From an uncultured Clostridia bacterium (GTDB lineage: Bacteria; Bacillota; Clostridia; TANB77; CAG-508): a stretch of 64,000 nt of DNA. The position numbers and the translations under genes are program-made. The stretch covers positions 97,449 to 161,448 of the forward strand of contig CAJFII010000003.1 in NCBI GenBank assembly GCA_904381285.1, given 5' to 3'. The stretch's first letter is position 1; each line of letters opens with the position of its first letter. This document shows, piece after piece, positions 26,306 to 35,790 of the stretch. The notes beneath the pieces were generated by a model. The model searched no databases. It was not told the DNA's origin and worked only from the letters and a program-made list of their open reading frames with translations.

Positions 26306-27530
26306 CTATACCATAACAGTATTTTCTATAAATTTTTCATGTAAGGCATTTAACGTTGTTTCTGCAACATTACTATTTACTAGAATAGAAATTTTGATTT
26401 CTGATGTACTTATCATATGCATGTTAATATTATTTTGATATAAAACCTCGAATAAAGTAGCAGCAACACCCGGATTATTGCTAATACCTATTCCAACCAG
26501 AGATACCTTAGACATTCCAACACAGGAATTGATTTCTTTTATATCAAAATTTGAGGCATTATCATTTAATAGATCTAATGCTAAATCTAAATCCTTCTCT
26601 TTTACTGTAAAGGATATGTCTTTTGATATATGTTCGCCAAAAGCTTGAACTATTATATCTACATTTATATCATTGTCTGCTAATAGTTTAAATACATTAT
26701 AAATTCTTCCAATCTTGTTATTCTTTCCGATTAATGTAATTCTAGCAATATTATCTTCTTTTGCAATGCCACTGATACATAAATCTTCCATACAATCTTT
26801 AGAAGTAACAAGAGTTCCTTTACTTTCATCTTCAAAAGTAGATTTAACATATATAGGTATTTTATATTTTTTTCCTATTTCTACACATCTATTGTGTAAC
26901 ACTTTTGCCCCTAGGCTTGCAAGTTCTAACATTTCGTCATAAGAAATAGTATCAATTTTACGAACATCTTTTACTACTCTAGGATCAGTAGAATAAATCC
27001 CATTAACATCAGTATAAATGTCACAACGTTCTGCTTCTAGACTTGCAGCTAATGCAACAGCTGTTGTATCTGAACCACCTCTTCCTAAAGTTGTTATATT
27101 AAGGTCCTCATCTATTCCTTGAAAACCTGCAACTACTACTATTTTTCCTTCTTGAAGACTATTCTTTATTCTTGTTGTATCTATTTTTTGTATTCTTGCA
27201 TTTCCAAATACACTGTTAGTTATTATTGGTATTTGCCAACCAGTATATGAAATTGCTTCATACCCTAGTTTCTCTAAACACATGCATAATTTTGAAATTG
27301 TAATTTGTTCACCAGTTGAAACAAGTACATCATGTTCTCTCTTACTTGGACTTTTTGTTATTTCACTTTCTTCGCAAATTAATTTATCAGTTGTTTTTCC
27401 GTTGTGCTGACACTACAACTACTACATAATTTCCTTTATCATATTCTTTTATAATATGCTTACAAACATTAAATAATTTGTCTGTATCTGCTACAGAACT
27501 TCCTCCAAATTTTTGTACTATTACTGCCAT
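26306..27530 (-). CDS. lysC: Aspartate kinase, split by an in-frame CGG (+1)
   Basis: First enzyme of the aspartate pathway to lysine, threonine, methionine and, via dihydrodipicolinate, dipicolinate. Frame 0 starts at ATG 27530 (MAVIVQKFGGSSVAD) and meets CGG (27401-27399) as codon 44 after VVVVSAQ, with a stop three codons after the CGG. Skipping the C gives GGA and resumes G-K-T-T-D-K, STGEQ, the kinase core GRGGSDTTAVALAA and two ACT domains to 26306, 407 residues. The family has VSAMGKTTD here, so one Gly is expected. The start at 27283 would lack the substrate-binding N-terminus. Confidence 0.88.
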
Positions 27531-27625
27531 AAATGGCACCTTCTTTTCTTAATGTGCAAACTACATTTAAATCTAAATATAGCTATACTATTATTATATT
27601 TTAAAGTTATTCAAAAGTTTCTATA

Positions 27626-28727
27626 TTAGAGAAGTTTTTTTAAATAAGCAAAAATGAATTCATTAATTTCTCCATCCATAACTGCCTGAACATTTCCTGT
27701 TTCATAATTAGTCCTATGATCTTTTACTAAAGTGTATGGACAAAAAACATAAGAACGAATTTGACTTCCCCATGCAATATCTTTTTGTTCACCTTTTAAG
27801 TCAGAGATAGTTTCTTTTTGCTCTTTTTCTTTTAAATCTAATAATTTTGATTTTAACATCTTCATTGCGGTTTCTTTATTCTGTATTTGAGACCTTTCAG
27901 TTTGACATGACACTACTATATTAGTTGGTATATGTGTTATTCTTACAGCTGAATCAGTTTTGTTAATATGTTGTCCTCCTGCACCTGATGCACGGTAAGT
28001 ATCAATTCTTAAATCCTCTGGATTTATTTGAATTTCTATATCATCAGTTATTTCTGGTAATACTTCGACAGATGCAAAAGAGGTATGACGTCTTCCACCA
28101 GAATCAAAAGGTGAGATTCTAACAAGTCTATGTACACCAATTTCAGATTTCAAATAACCATATGCGTTTTCACCTGATACTAATGCAGTAACACTTTTTA
28201 TTCCTGCCTCTTCTCCTGCTAAATAATCTAATTCTTTTATTTGAAATCCATTTGCATTTGCCCATCTTGAGTACATCCTATATAACATTTCTACCCAATC
28301 CTGTGATTCTGTTCCCCCTGCTCCTGGATGAAGAGTTATTATTGCGTTATTATTATCATATTTTCCAGAAAACAAAGTTTCTATCTCTAATTTTTCTATA
28401 TTTTTTTCTAATGAATTTGTATTTTTTATTAATTCATCAATTAATTCATCATCTTTTTCTATTAATAATAAACTATTTAATTCTTCTAAGTTTTTTAATT
28501 CTGTACTGAGCTTATTAAATTTATTATATTTCCCTTTTAAAGATTTTATATCTTGTAAAACCTTACTAGATGTATTAGTATCATTCCAAAAACCATCTTC
28601 CATAGTTTTCTGTTCTAATTCTTTAATTTCATTACTAATTTTATCTAAGTCAAAGAGATTCACCAATATTATTTAATTTGTTTGTTAATTCAATTAACTT
28701 ATTTTTATTGTCTTCTAATTCAATCAT
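27626..28727 (-). CDS. prfB: Peptide chain release factor 2 with programmed +1 frameshift
   Basis: Recognises UAA and UGA and releases the peptide. Frame 0 starts at ATG 28727 and reaches TGA (28652-28650) as codon 26 in the conserved context CTT TGA C. A +1 shift reads GAC and continues to 27626, 366 residues. A GGTGA Shine-Dalgarno-like element lies just before the site. The GGQ motif is in GAGGQHINKTD. This is the known autoregulatory frameshift of bacterial RF2. It confirms that UGA is a stop here and differs in mechanism from the CGG sites. Confidence 0.96.
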
Positions 28728-28854
28728 AATATCAACTCCAATCATTAGTAGTATTTTATAATAATTTTTAGCCAAATGTCAAATTTTTATATGGTCAGGC
28801 ACATTTATTTTTTTTCCACATATAATTGTATATAGTTTAAATGGAGGTACGATT

Positions 28855-29553
28855 ATGTTAGCTCTTTCAATATCTGGTTTTTTAGCATTTATAAAATCGG
28901 CAATATTTGTCGTAGGCTATATACAAAGTAGTAACCTTTTTCCTGAACCATTATCTCAGGAGGAAGAAAAAGATTGTTTAGAAAGGTTGAAAAACGGTGA
29001 TGACGAAGCTCGTAATATATTAATAGAAAGAAACCTAAGATTAGTTGCACATGTTAGTAAAAAATATACAACTACTAATATAGAACAAGATGATTTAATT
29101 TCGATTGGAACAATTGGATTAATAAAAGGAATCAATAGTTTTGATGTTAGTAAAAATATTCGTTTAGCTACATATGTTGCAAGGTGTATAGAAAATGAAA
29201 TTTTAATGTTTTTACGCTCTAGTAAAAAAACAAAATCAGAAGTGTATTTAAATGAACCTATTGGCAAAGATAAAGACGATAATGAAGTTACATTAATGGA
29301 AGTATTAGAGACCGATGATAGACCAATTGAAGATGAAATAGATTTAAAAATGAAAGTAAAAAAACTATATGAAAAGATGAAGGAAATTCTAAAAGATAGA
29401 GAAAAAACCATTCTTGAATTACGTTTCGGTTTAGGAGGAAAAAAACCAAAAACTCAAAATGAAATTGCTAGTATGATGGGTATTTCACGTAGTTATGTTT
29501 CTAGAATTGAAACAAAAGCAATTAGCAAACTTGCAAATGAATTTAAAGAATAA
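28855..29553 (+). CDS. sigK: Late mother-cell sporulation sigma factor SigK
   Basis: Sigma-70 family factor for late sporulation in the mother cell. The 232-residue protein has a hydrophobic N-terminal pro-sequence (about 20 residues), then SSNLFPEPLSQEEE, region 2 (NLRLVAHVSKKY, DDLISIGTIGLIKGI) and region 4 (LELRFGLGGKKPKTQNEIA, ISRSYVSRIE). The pro-sequence implies activation by proteolysis. The gene is continuous, without a skin element. Confidence 0.92.
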   Translation: MLALSISGFLAFIKSAIFVVGYIQSSNLFPEPLSQEEEKDCLERLKNGDDEARNILIERNLRLVAHVSKKYTTTNIEQDDLISIGTIGLIKGINSFDVSKNIRLATYVARCIENEILMFLRSSKKTKSEVYLNEPIGKDKDDNEVTLMEVLETDDRPIEDEIDLKMKVKKLYEKMKEILKDREKTILELRFGLGGKKPKTQNEIASMMGISRSYVSRIETKAISKLANEFKE

Positions 29554-29585
29554 GAAGTAGCTTTTAGCTACTTCTTATTCTTTAT
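29546..29585. terminator. Bidirectional terminator between sigK and tspO
   Basis: AAGAATAAGAAGTAGC pairs with GCTACTTCTTATTCTT, overlapping the sigK stop codon. Confidence 0.88.
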
Positions 29586-29599
29586 CCTATTCAAATATA

Positions 29600-30058
29600 C
29601 TATTTGTTTAACAAATATACTGCTAAATTTAAATATGTTGCAAAAATTGTCCATATTAAGTAAGGAATTTGAAGCAAACCAGATAATTTGTTTTTATTAT
29701 AGAATTTGATTATCATTGCTAGTATTAATATAGCTAATAATATAATCCATATAAAAGCAAATAACCTCCACTTCAATACAAAGAAAGCAATTGGCCATAG
29801 CAAGTTAAAAAATAGCTGTAAATAATAGATAAAATTAATATCTTTATCTACTAAATTATTATCCTTTAATATTCCATAAGATACTCCCATTAAAATATAT
29901 AAAATGCTCCAAACAATTGGGAAAACTATGCTGGGTGGAGACAAAATAGGTTTTTGTAATGTATCATAATCCATATAACTAGATATAAAAAATCCTACTA
30001 AACCACCAAGGATAACTGGAATAAGTATAGATTTAGCATATGTTTTAAATTTTGACAT
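29600..30058 (-). CDS. TspO/MBR family tryptophan-rich sensory protein
   Basis: Five-helix membrane protein of the translocator protein family, which binds porphyrins and related ligands. 152 residues, with the expected helix-1 region (PVILGGLVGFFIS), the loop with P-L/I-SPPSIVFPIVWSILY and YGILKD, and a Trp-containing helix LLWPIAFFVLKWRLFAFIW. Monocistronic. Its role in this anaerobe is unknown. Confidence 0.85.
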   Translation of the reverse strand: MSKFKTYAKSILIPVILGGLVGFFISSYMDYDTLQKPILSPPSIVFPIVWSILYILMGVSYGILKDNNLVDKDINFIYYLQLFFNLLWPIAFFVLKWRLFAFIWIILLAILILAMIIKFYNKNKLSGLLQIPYLIWTIFATYLNLAVYLLNK

Positions 30059-30123
30059 AAAATCCCCCTCTCACTATATGCTTTTATCTTATTTTATTCC
30101 CTTAAAATTGAATTATACATATA

Positions 30124-31023
30124 TTATATCTTCCTTATTTTAGCAATAAAGAAACCTTCAAAAAATTCATCTGGGCAAACGCAAAGTGTTCCGGGTATTT
30201 TTACTGGTAGTAAAGGCAAATATTCTTTTCCATTAAAATTTATTGGAATAATCTCAGTATTACTGCCTAAAAGTGCTTTATTTATTATATCTTCATTTTC
30301 ACATGCAAGAATTGAACAAGTAGAATATACAATCTCTCCTCCTGGTTTTAATATATTTATTGCTTTTTTTAGTAAAGCTAATTGTGAAGAAATTGATTTT
30401 TTAATTAATTTCGTAGTAAATATATCTGAAAGTTTTGGATTATTTGTGTTAATAGTACCACTTCCACTGCATGGAGCATCAAGAAGAATTTTATCAAAAG
30501 AAAAGAAGTTATCTATATAACGAGCATCTTTTTGCATTATATAGATACAATTTGCTCCCTGTTTTTCTATGTTATACCTTAAACGTTCTGTTCTAATATG
30601 ATTTATTTCACATGCAGTAATATGTGCTTCATTTTCTGAAAGAGCAGCCATTTGCGTGGTTTTTCCGCCAGGAGCAGAACACATGTCAAGTATATCTGTA
30701 TTAGGTTTTGGATTTAAAATTAGCGGTGGTAACATTGATGATAAACTCTGTAGATATATTTCACCGTTTTTATAAATTTCTAATGATTGTATCAAATTTT
30801 CTTTTACATTCTTTATAACAACTGCATCTTTATACCATGGAATTTTTTCATATTCTATTCCTTCTTTTGATAGTTCATCTAAAATTCTATTTATATAACT
30901 TTTTAAAGTATTAACTCTAATAGAAACAATCCTTTCTTTTTGGTATCCATTTAATATTTGATTTGCTTTTTCTTCACCATATTGTTTGTTTAGCATTTCT
31001 ATTAAAAAAGTTGGTATACTCAC
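30124..31023 (-). CDS. RsmB/RsmF-type RNA m5C methyltransferase
   Basis: SAM-dependent cytosine-C5 methyltransferase of the NOL1/NOP2/Sun family. The 299-residue protein lacks the NusB domain of RsmB. Motifs: SAM site DMCSAPGGKT near residue 112, LLDAPCSGSG near 180 and YSTCSI near 235, the last two carrying the two catalytic cysteines. GTG start at 31023 with GAGGTGA upstream. The rRNA or tRNA target is uncertain. Confidence 0.9.
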   Translation of the reverse strand: MSIPTFLIEMLNKQYGEEKANQILNGYQKERIVSIRVNTLKSYINRILDELSKEGIEYEKIPWYKDAVVIKNVKENLIQSLEIYKNGEIYLQSLSSMLPPLILNPKPNTDILDMCSAPGGKTTQMAALSENEAHITACEINHIRTERLRYNIEKQGANCIYIMQKDARYIDNFFSFDKILLDAPCSGSGTINTNNPKLSDIFTTKLIKKSISSQLALLKKAINILKPGGEIVYSTCSILACENEDIINKALLGSNTEIIPINFNGKEYLPLLPVKIPGTLCVCPDEFFEGFFIAKIRKI

Positions 31024-31143
31024 AAGATATCACCTCTTTAAAAATATTTATAAATATAATATCATAAAAAAATGTTGTTGTAAAAGTTTTAATATATAAG
31101 TCTCTTTTTTATAGTTACTTCATATAGTTTAATGGGGGATTTT

Positions 31144-31939
31144 ATGAAATTTGTTCTAGACTGTATTAAAGGTATTGCTATTGGTGCTCGGTGCTATTCT
31201 ACCTGGAATTAGTAGTGGTGTTCTTTGTGTAATTTTGGGAATATATGAAAAATTAGTTGACTGTGTTTTAAATTTTTTTAGAGATATAAAGAATAATATT
31301 AAATTCTTATTACCAATACTGATTGGAGTATTTATTGGAGCTGTAATATTTGGTAATTTATTAAGATTTTTATTTAATAATTTTGACGTACAAACCAAAT
31401 TTTGCTTTATTGGACTAATTTTAGGGAGCATTCCAAACTTATTTAAAACAGCAAATTCAAAAAATGGTTTTAGACTTCACTATTTAATTTATACGATGAT
31501 TGCTTTTGGGGTTGCTATTTTTTTATTATTTTTAGAAAACGCATTTTCGTTTAATAGTATTAATGAAAATACTACTTTTTTATTCCTGGTTTTTGCAGGA
31601 TTTATAATGTCTATTGGAGTTGTTGTTCCAGGAGTTAGCAGTACAGTTATATTAATGATGCTTGGTGTATATAATTTGTACCTTTTTTCTGTTTCTACCC
31701 TTGACTTTAATATACTTTTGCCAATGGGAACAGGTTTAGTATTAGGAGGTATAGTTTTTTTAATAATTATAAAGTATTGCTTAGATAAGTTTCATGTTCA
31801 AACATATTATGCTATAATCGGCTTTGTGTTAGGTTCTATTCCTATATTGTATCCTGGTTTACAGTTCAATATTACTGGCTTAACATCAGTACTATTATTT
31901 TTTCTAGGATTATATGTTTGTAATAAAATTGGAGATTAA
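31144..31939 (+). CDS. DUF368 membrane protein, split by an in-frame CGG (+1)
   Basis: Polytopic membrane protein related to the DUF368 family, recently linked to polyprenyl-phosphate recycling. Frame 0 starts at ATG 31144 after GGGGGA (MKFVLDCIKGIAIGA) and meets CGG (31189-31191) as codon 16, with TAG six codons later. Skipping the C gives GGT and continues A-I-L-P-G-I-S-S-G and all later membrane helices, including a second PGVSST motif, to 31939, 264 residues. The conserved PG motif directly follows the break, so any start downstream of it would lose the first helix. Confidence 0.85.
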
Positions 31940-31953
31940 GAAATAAGAAAATT

Positions 31954-32039
31954 GGACGTTAACGAAATCGAAGATTTCGACGTCCACATGTGCAAAATTG
32001 CTTCGCAATTATTGCACGTATCAAGGTAAATTAACCTTG
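31954..32039. other. Cluster of three hairpins
   Basis: GGACGT-TAA-CGAAATC-GAA-GATTTCG-ACGTCC (31954-31985); a 12-bp stem from GTGCAA/AATTGC with GCAATT/TTGCAC and a TTC loop (31990-32017); and CAAGGT/ACCTTG (32022-32039). G+C is higher than in flanking DNA. No coding potential. Function unknown; possibly a structured RNA or a mobile intergenic repeat. Confidence 0.6.
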
Positions 32040-32076
32040 TTGTCGATTTTTCCTATACAATAAAAATATAATACTA

Positions 32077-32122
32077 AAAACCATACAAAAATAGTAAATG
32101 ATTTCCTATTTTGTATGGTTTT
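32077..32122. terminator. Bidirectional terminator before the U32 gene
   Basis: AAAACCATACAAAAATAG pairs with CTATTTTGTATGGTTTT. Confidence 0.88.
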
Positions 32123-32145
32123 GCCATTAGTTTAATACATATAAA

Positions 32146-33375
32146 CTATTTTTTTCTTCTTAAAATCCAACCATTTTCAACTTTCAAAGGTATTTTCATT
32201 TTTACGCATTGACCTATTTTTCCTGGATTAATAAATTCGATTTCTTCATCTGTTTCTGTATCCCATAATTTATCTATAGTAAATTTATATGTTTCTGTTT
32301 GTCCTGGAATAATGATTTCTAACATATCCCCTACTTTTAATTTATTTTTTATTTCTATAATTGATTTATCTTCATTATATTCAATTACTTTTCCACCAAA
32401 TTCATAGTCTGGATTATATTGCTTTCCTTCGTACTCTTGAAAATCTTTATTATTTCTATCATTAAAATAAAAAGTTGTTAATCCCCTTGTTTTTACTTTT
32501 TCTAATTCGTTTAAGTATTTTGTATAATCATACTTATTTGGTTCTTTTAAATAATCATCAATTGCATTTCTATAAGCATTTACAACTGTTGCTAAATAGT
32601 ATTCTGTTTTTAGTCTTCCTTCAATTTTTAAACTATCTACTCCCATATCTATTATTTCCGGGATTTCTTTAATCAGACATAAATCTTTTGATGAAAAAAT
32701 GTATGTACCTTTTTCATCATGTTCAATAGGCATTAGATTTCCTGGATTATTCGTTTCTTCTGCATATAAATTATATGACCATCTACAACTTTGAGCACAA
32801 TCACCTAAATTTGCACTTCTACAAGCTAGAAAATCGCTTAAAAAGCATCTTCCAGAATATCCAAAACATATTGCTCCATGCACAAATATTTCTGTTTCTA
32901 GTCTCATTGGTGTATTATTTATTATATCTTTTATTTGTGATTTATGTAATTCTCGTGCTAAAATAACACGTTTTGCACCATTTTTATGCCAAAAGTTTGC
33001 ACTATGATAACTTACAATATTTGCTTGAGTACTTATATGAATATCTACATCTGGTGCTTCTTCTTTTATTATTTCAACTACTCCACCATCAGCAACTATA
33101 ATTCCATCCACCTTTAATTCATTTAAAATTCGAGCTTGATTTCTTATTTCATCATACATATTGTCCCAAGCATATATATTTATTGCTACATAAACTTTTT
33201 TACCTATTTCATGAGCATATTTAATTGTTTTTATTAAATCATCTTCTTCCATTTCTGCTCTTGTTCTTAATGAAAGTGAAGATGTACCTGCATAAACAGC
33301 ATCTGCTCCATATAGAAATGCAATTTTAGCCTTGTTAAAAGATCCCGCTGGAGCTAATAATTCTGGTTTTTTCAT
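32146..33375 (-). CDS. U32 family protein (TrhP/RlhA-like hydroxylation factor)
   Basis: 409 residues with a TIM-barrel-like N-terminal half (PELLAPAGSFNKAK ... GADAVYAG) and the U32 signature GRCFLSDF ... GDCAQSCRW with clustered cysteines, then a C-terminal beta domain. Formerly called collagenase; characterised members hydroxylate tRNA U34 (TrhP) or 23S rRNA (RlhA). A TrmR-type methyltransferase at 35771-36361, acting next in the tRNA U34 pathway, lies nearby, which favours the TrhP role. Confidence 0.88.
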   Translation of the reverse strand: MKKPELLAPAGSFNKAKIAFLYGADAVYAGTSSLSLRTRAEMEEDDLIKTIKYAHEIGKKVYVAINIYAWDNMYDEIRNQARILNELKVDGIIVADGGVVEIIKEEAPDVDIHISTQANIVSYHSANFWHKNGAKRVILARELHKSQIKDIINNTPMRLETEIFVHGAICFGYSGRCFLSDFLACRSANLGDCAQSCRWSYNLYAEETNNPGNLMPIEHDEKGTYIFSSKDLCLIKEIPEIIDMGVDSLKIEGRLKTEYYLATVVNAYRNAIDDYLKEPNKYDYTKYLNELEKVKTRGLTTFYFNDRNNKDFQEYEGKQYNPDYEFGGKVIEYNEDKSIIEIKNKLKVGDMLEIIIPGQTETYKFTIDKLWDTETDEEIEFINPGKIGQCVKMKIPLKVENGWILRRKK

Positions 33376-33575
33376 ATATTCTACCTCGTTTAAATTTAAT
33401 ATTTATAAATATAATTATATAAATTATTATATATTACATAACTTTCAATGTCAATGTTAACAGCTAGTATAAACTATATATGTGGCAAAATTAAGTTAGT
33501 TATATTAATTTTTTATTAATTTCATTTACTTTTTTATAATATTTTGATATTATTGCAAATGTTGGAGGAAAAATA

Positions 33576-34142
33576 ATGAATGAGAATATAATTAAGATTG
33601 ATACAACTAATAAAAAAACAAATAGTTTTAAATATCTTTTACTATATTTTTTAATATATGCTTTTATCGGGTGGCTACTTGAAACTTTTTATGCATTATT
33701 TACATTAGGACATTTCACTAATAGAGGATTTCTATATGGGCCTATATGCCCTATTTATGGTTGGGGTGCAATTATTTTAATCGTTTTATTACAAAAATAT
33801 AAATCAAACTCTTTTAAATTATTTTTTTATTCTGCAATAATATTTTCAATTTTTGAATATATTGTAGGTTTTGCATTGGACGCTTTGTTTGCTGCTAAAT
33901 GGTGGGATTACACAAATGATTTTATGAATTTAAATGGTAGAATTAGTATTTTTTATTCATTTGCTTGGGGAATTATTGCTATACTGTTTATTAATCATAT
34001 CCATCCTTTTATAGAAAAATGTACTAATAAAATTTTCAAGAAAATCCCTAAAATATATCATATTATATTTACAAACACTTTGTTAATTATTCTTATTGTA
34101 GATACAGTTTTCTCTTGTATAAAGTATTTAAAATTAATATAA
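33576..34142 (+). CDS. Putative ABC-transporter type IV / CmpB-like membrane protein
   Basis: 188 residues, four to five membrane helices. The motif LLETFYALF ... NRGFLYGPICPIYGWGA is the hallmark of the family annotated as putative ABC transporter type IV (PF06541-like). Function unknown; no ATPase is adjacent. GGAGG precedes the ATG. Single gene with its own terminator. Confidence 0.82.
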   Translation: MNENIIKIDTTNKKTNSFKYLLLYFLIYAFIGWLLETFYALFTLGHFTNRGFLYGPICPIYGWGAIILIVLLQKYKSNSFKLFFYSAIIFSIFEYIVGFALDALFAAKWWDYTNDFMNLNGRISIFYSFAWGIIAILFINHIHPFIEKCTNKIFKKIPKIYHIIFTNTLLIILIVDTVFSCIKYLKLI

Positions 34143-34145
34143 TTG

Positions 34146-34181
34146 GTCTAGCAATGGAATTTTTCTATTGCTAGACTTTTT
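34146..34181 (+). terminator. Terminator after the CmpB-like gene
   Basis: GTCTAGCAATGG pairs with CTATTGCTAGAC, then TTTTT. Confidence 0.88.
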
Positions 34182-34217
34182 ATGTTTATATATGGTATAA
34201 TAAAAGTGGTGATTGAT

Positions 34218-35768
34218 ATGAGTAATAGAGATGAATTTTTAGAAAAAATTAAAAATGTAGAGTTTAAATCCAAAGATGATTACAAAGAATATTTGGAAAA
34301 TAAAGTTTCAGACGTTATAGATATAGTTACTTCAAAATATAAGAACCCAGAAAATATAGAAAATTTGGATTATATAGTAGCTGGTATTTATTTATCCTTA
34401 AAAAATGTTCTTCCAGATGGTATAGGTTTTCGTATTGAATATAGAGAAAAAAGTTTTAGAAGTACACAAAAATCTTCTAGCTCAGAAATATTACGTAGTG
34501 ATGTTGAAAAAATAACAAAAGATATTTTTGGCATGAAAATTATAATAACTGATATTGACAGTGCTTTAGAGTTTGATGATGAATCAATTAATTTTGATAA
34601 ATTAATTGAATTACAAAATATAAGAATAAAGAATATTAGTTTTATTGAAACAACTAGAAACTGGTTAAATTCTGACTCAACTCATACAATAAAAACAGAA
34701 GATGAATATTATAAAAAATTAAAGGAGCTTTTGGAATGTTTAAACAAGTCAACTTATCCAGAATGTACAACTGAAGTAGAAGTGCCATATAGTGAAAAAC
34801 TAGATATTATAAAAAAAATATATACTAAAAAGAAAGAACAAGATCAACTTTCTTTTAATGTATCTAGAGAACAAATGAATACAATGTCTGAATTGTTATC
34901 AGAATTAGAAGATAGATTAGATGATAAATTAGAACGAGAAATATTAAAAACTTATTTACCTAAAGCACTTTCATCAAATTTAGTATCTAATATATTAAAT
35001 GTAAAATATTCATATGAGAAAGAAACTATAAAACCAAATGGTTATGTAGCTGATTTTTATGCTATACATGTAAATGCTCCAGATAAAAATAATGGTGATG
35101 GTAATGATGGAAAAGAAACAAAAAATGATAATGAATTTGTTATAGAATTACAAGCACAATCTTTTTATAGATATTTATGTGGAAAAACTGGTATTGCTTA
35201 TCATAATGGAATTCTTGGAAAATCAATTAATATAGATTCTTTGTTTGAGCTTGTAGATCCTAATGATACCATGACTTTAGAAACTTATTTAATAATATTA
35301 AGCCAAGTACCTATAAGTACTTTTGAAAAAGGAATCATAGAAACAGAACATTCACCATTAATACAAAAAGTTGAAGAAGCATATAAACATATTAAAATTA
35401 AGGATACTATTAAATTTGATAATTTAGATTATAATATGAATGAATATTTAATGAATTTAGCTAAATATGTTGCAAGCAACATGTCAGTTTGTCGTTCGTC
35501 ACATGATTTAACTACCCCTACAGTTGCTATTGAGCATAAAGGATTAGCAGCAGGTTTTTCTGATGTTCTACGTAAAAAAGATGGTATTTCCTGTCTTGCT
35601 CAATTATTAGTAGATAGAGTAGAATCCATTGTTGATACTATAGATAATAATTCAGATTTGCTACCTAAATATACTACTCTTACTGTAAGAGATATCATAA
35701 ATCATTCTAATAAACTTAAACAAAAGCAAATAGAAACTAATAATTCAAGAGAAGATACTAGTAGATAA
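34218..35768 (+). CDS. Large unrecognised protein with a RelA/SpoT-like nucleotidyltransferase pattern
   Basis: 516 residues, soluble. Three patches in the right order recall the (p)ppGpp synthetase fold: GFRIEYREKSFRSTQK followed by KDIFGMKIIITDID (compare R-x-K-S then D-x-x-G-x-R), GYVADFYAIHV (compare GYxSIH) and EFVIELQAQSFYRY (compare EIQIRT). A long helical insert separates the first two. Whether it is an active pyrophosphotransferase, a toxin-type enzyme or only shares the fold is unclear. ATG 34218 is chosen because GTGGTGA lies just upstream. Monocistronic; its end shares a terminator with the convergent methyltransferase gene. Confidence 0.45.
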   Translation: MSNRDEFLEKIKNVEFKSKDDYKEYLENKVSDVIDIVTSKYKNPENIENLDYIVAGIYLSLKNVLPDGIGFRIEYREKSFRSTQKSSSSEILRSDVEKITKDIFGMKIIITDIDSALEFDDESINFDKLIELQNIRIKNISFIETTRNWLNSDSTHTIKTEDEYYKKLKELLECLNKSTYPECTTEVEVPYSEKLDIIKKIYTKKKEQDQLSFNVSREQMNTMSELLSELEDRLDDKLEREILKTYLPKALSSNLVSNILNVKYSYEKETIKPNGYVADFYAIHVNAPDKNNGDGNDGKETKNDNEFVIELQAQSFYRYLCGKTGIAYHNGILGKSINIDSLFELVDPNDTMTLETYLIILSQVPISTFEKGIIETEHSPLIQKVEEAYKHIKIKDTIKFDNLDYNMNEYLMNLAKYVASNMSVCRSSHDLTTPTVAIEHKGLAAGFSDVLRKKDGISCLAQLLVDRVESIVDTIDNNSDLLPKYTTLTVRDIINHSNKLKQKQIETNNSREDTSR

Positions 35769-35790
35769 AACTAGTATCTTCTCTTACTTA
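35747..35790. terminator. Bidirectional terminator made of two convergent gene ends
   Basis: AAGAGAAGATACTAG pairs with CTAGTATCTTCTCTT; both arms are coding. Confidence 0.88.

Noticed and set aside
26306..27283. Reading lysC as a genuine shorter protein starting at 27283
   Set aside because: It would lack the N-terminal KFGGSSVA region that all aspartokinases need, which is present upstream in the other frame.
28680..28854. Riboswitch upstream of prfB or sigK
   Set aside because: No conserved riboswitch core was found; the region is short and A+T-rich.
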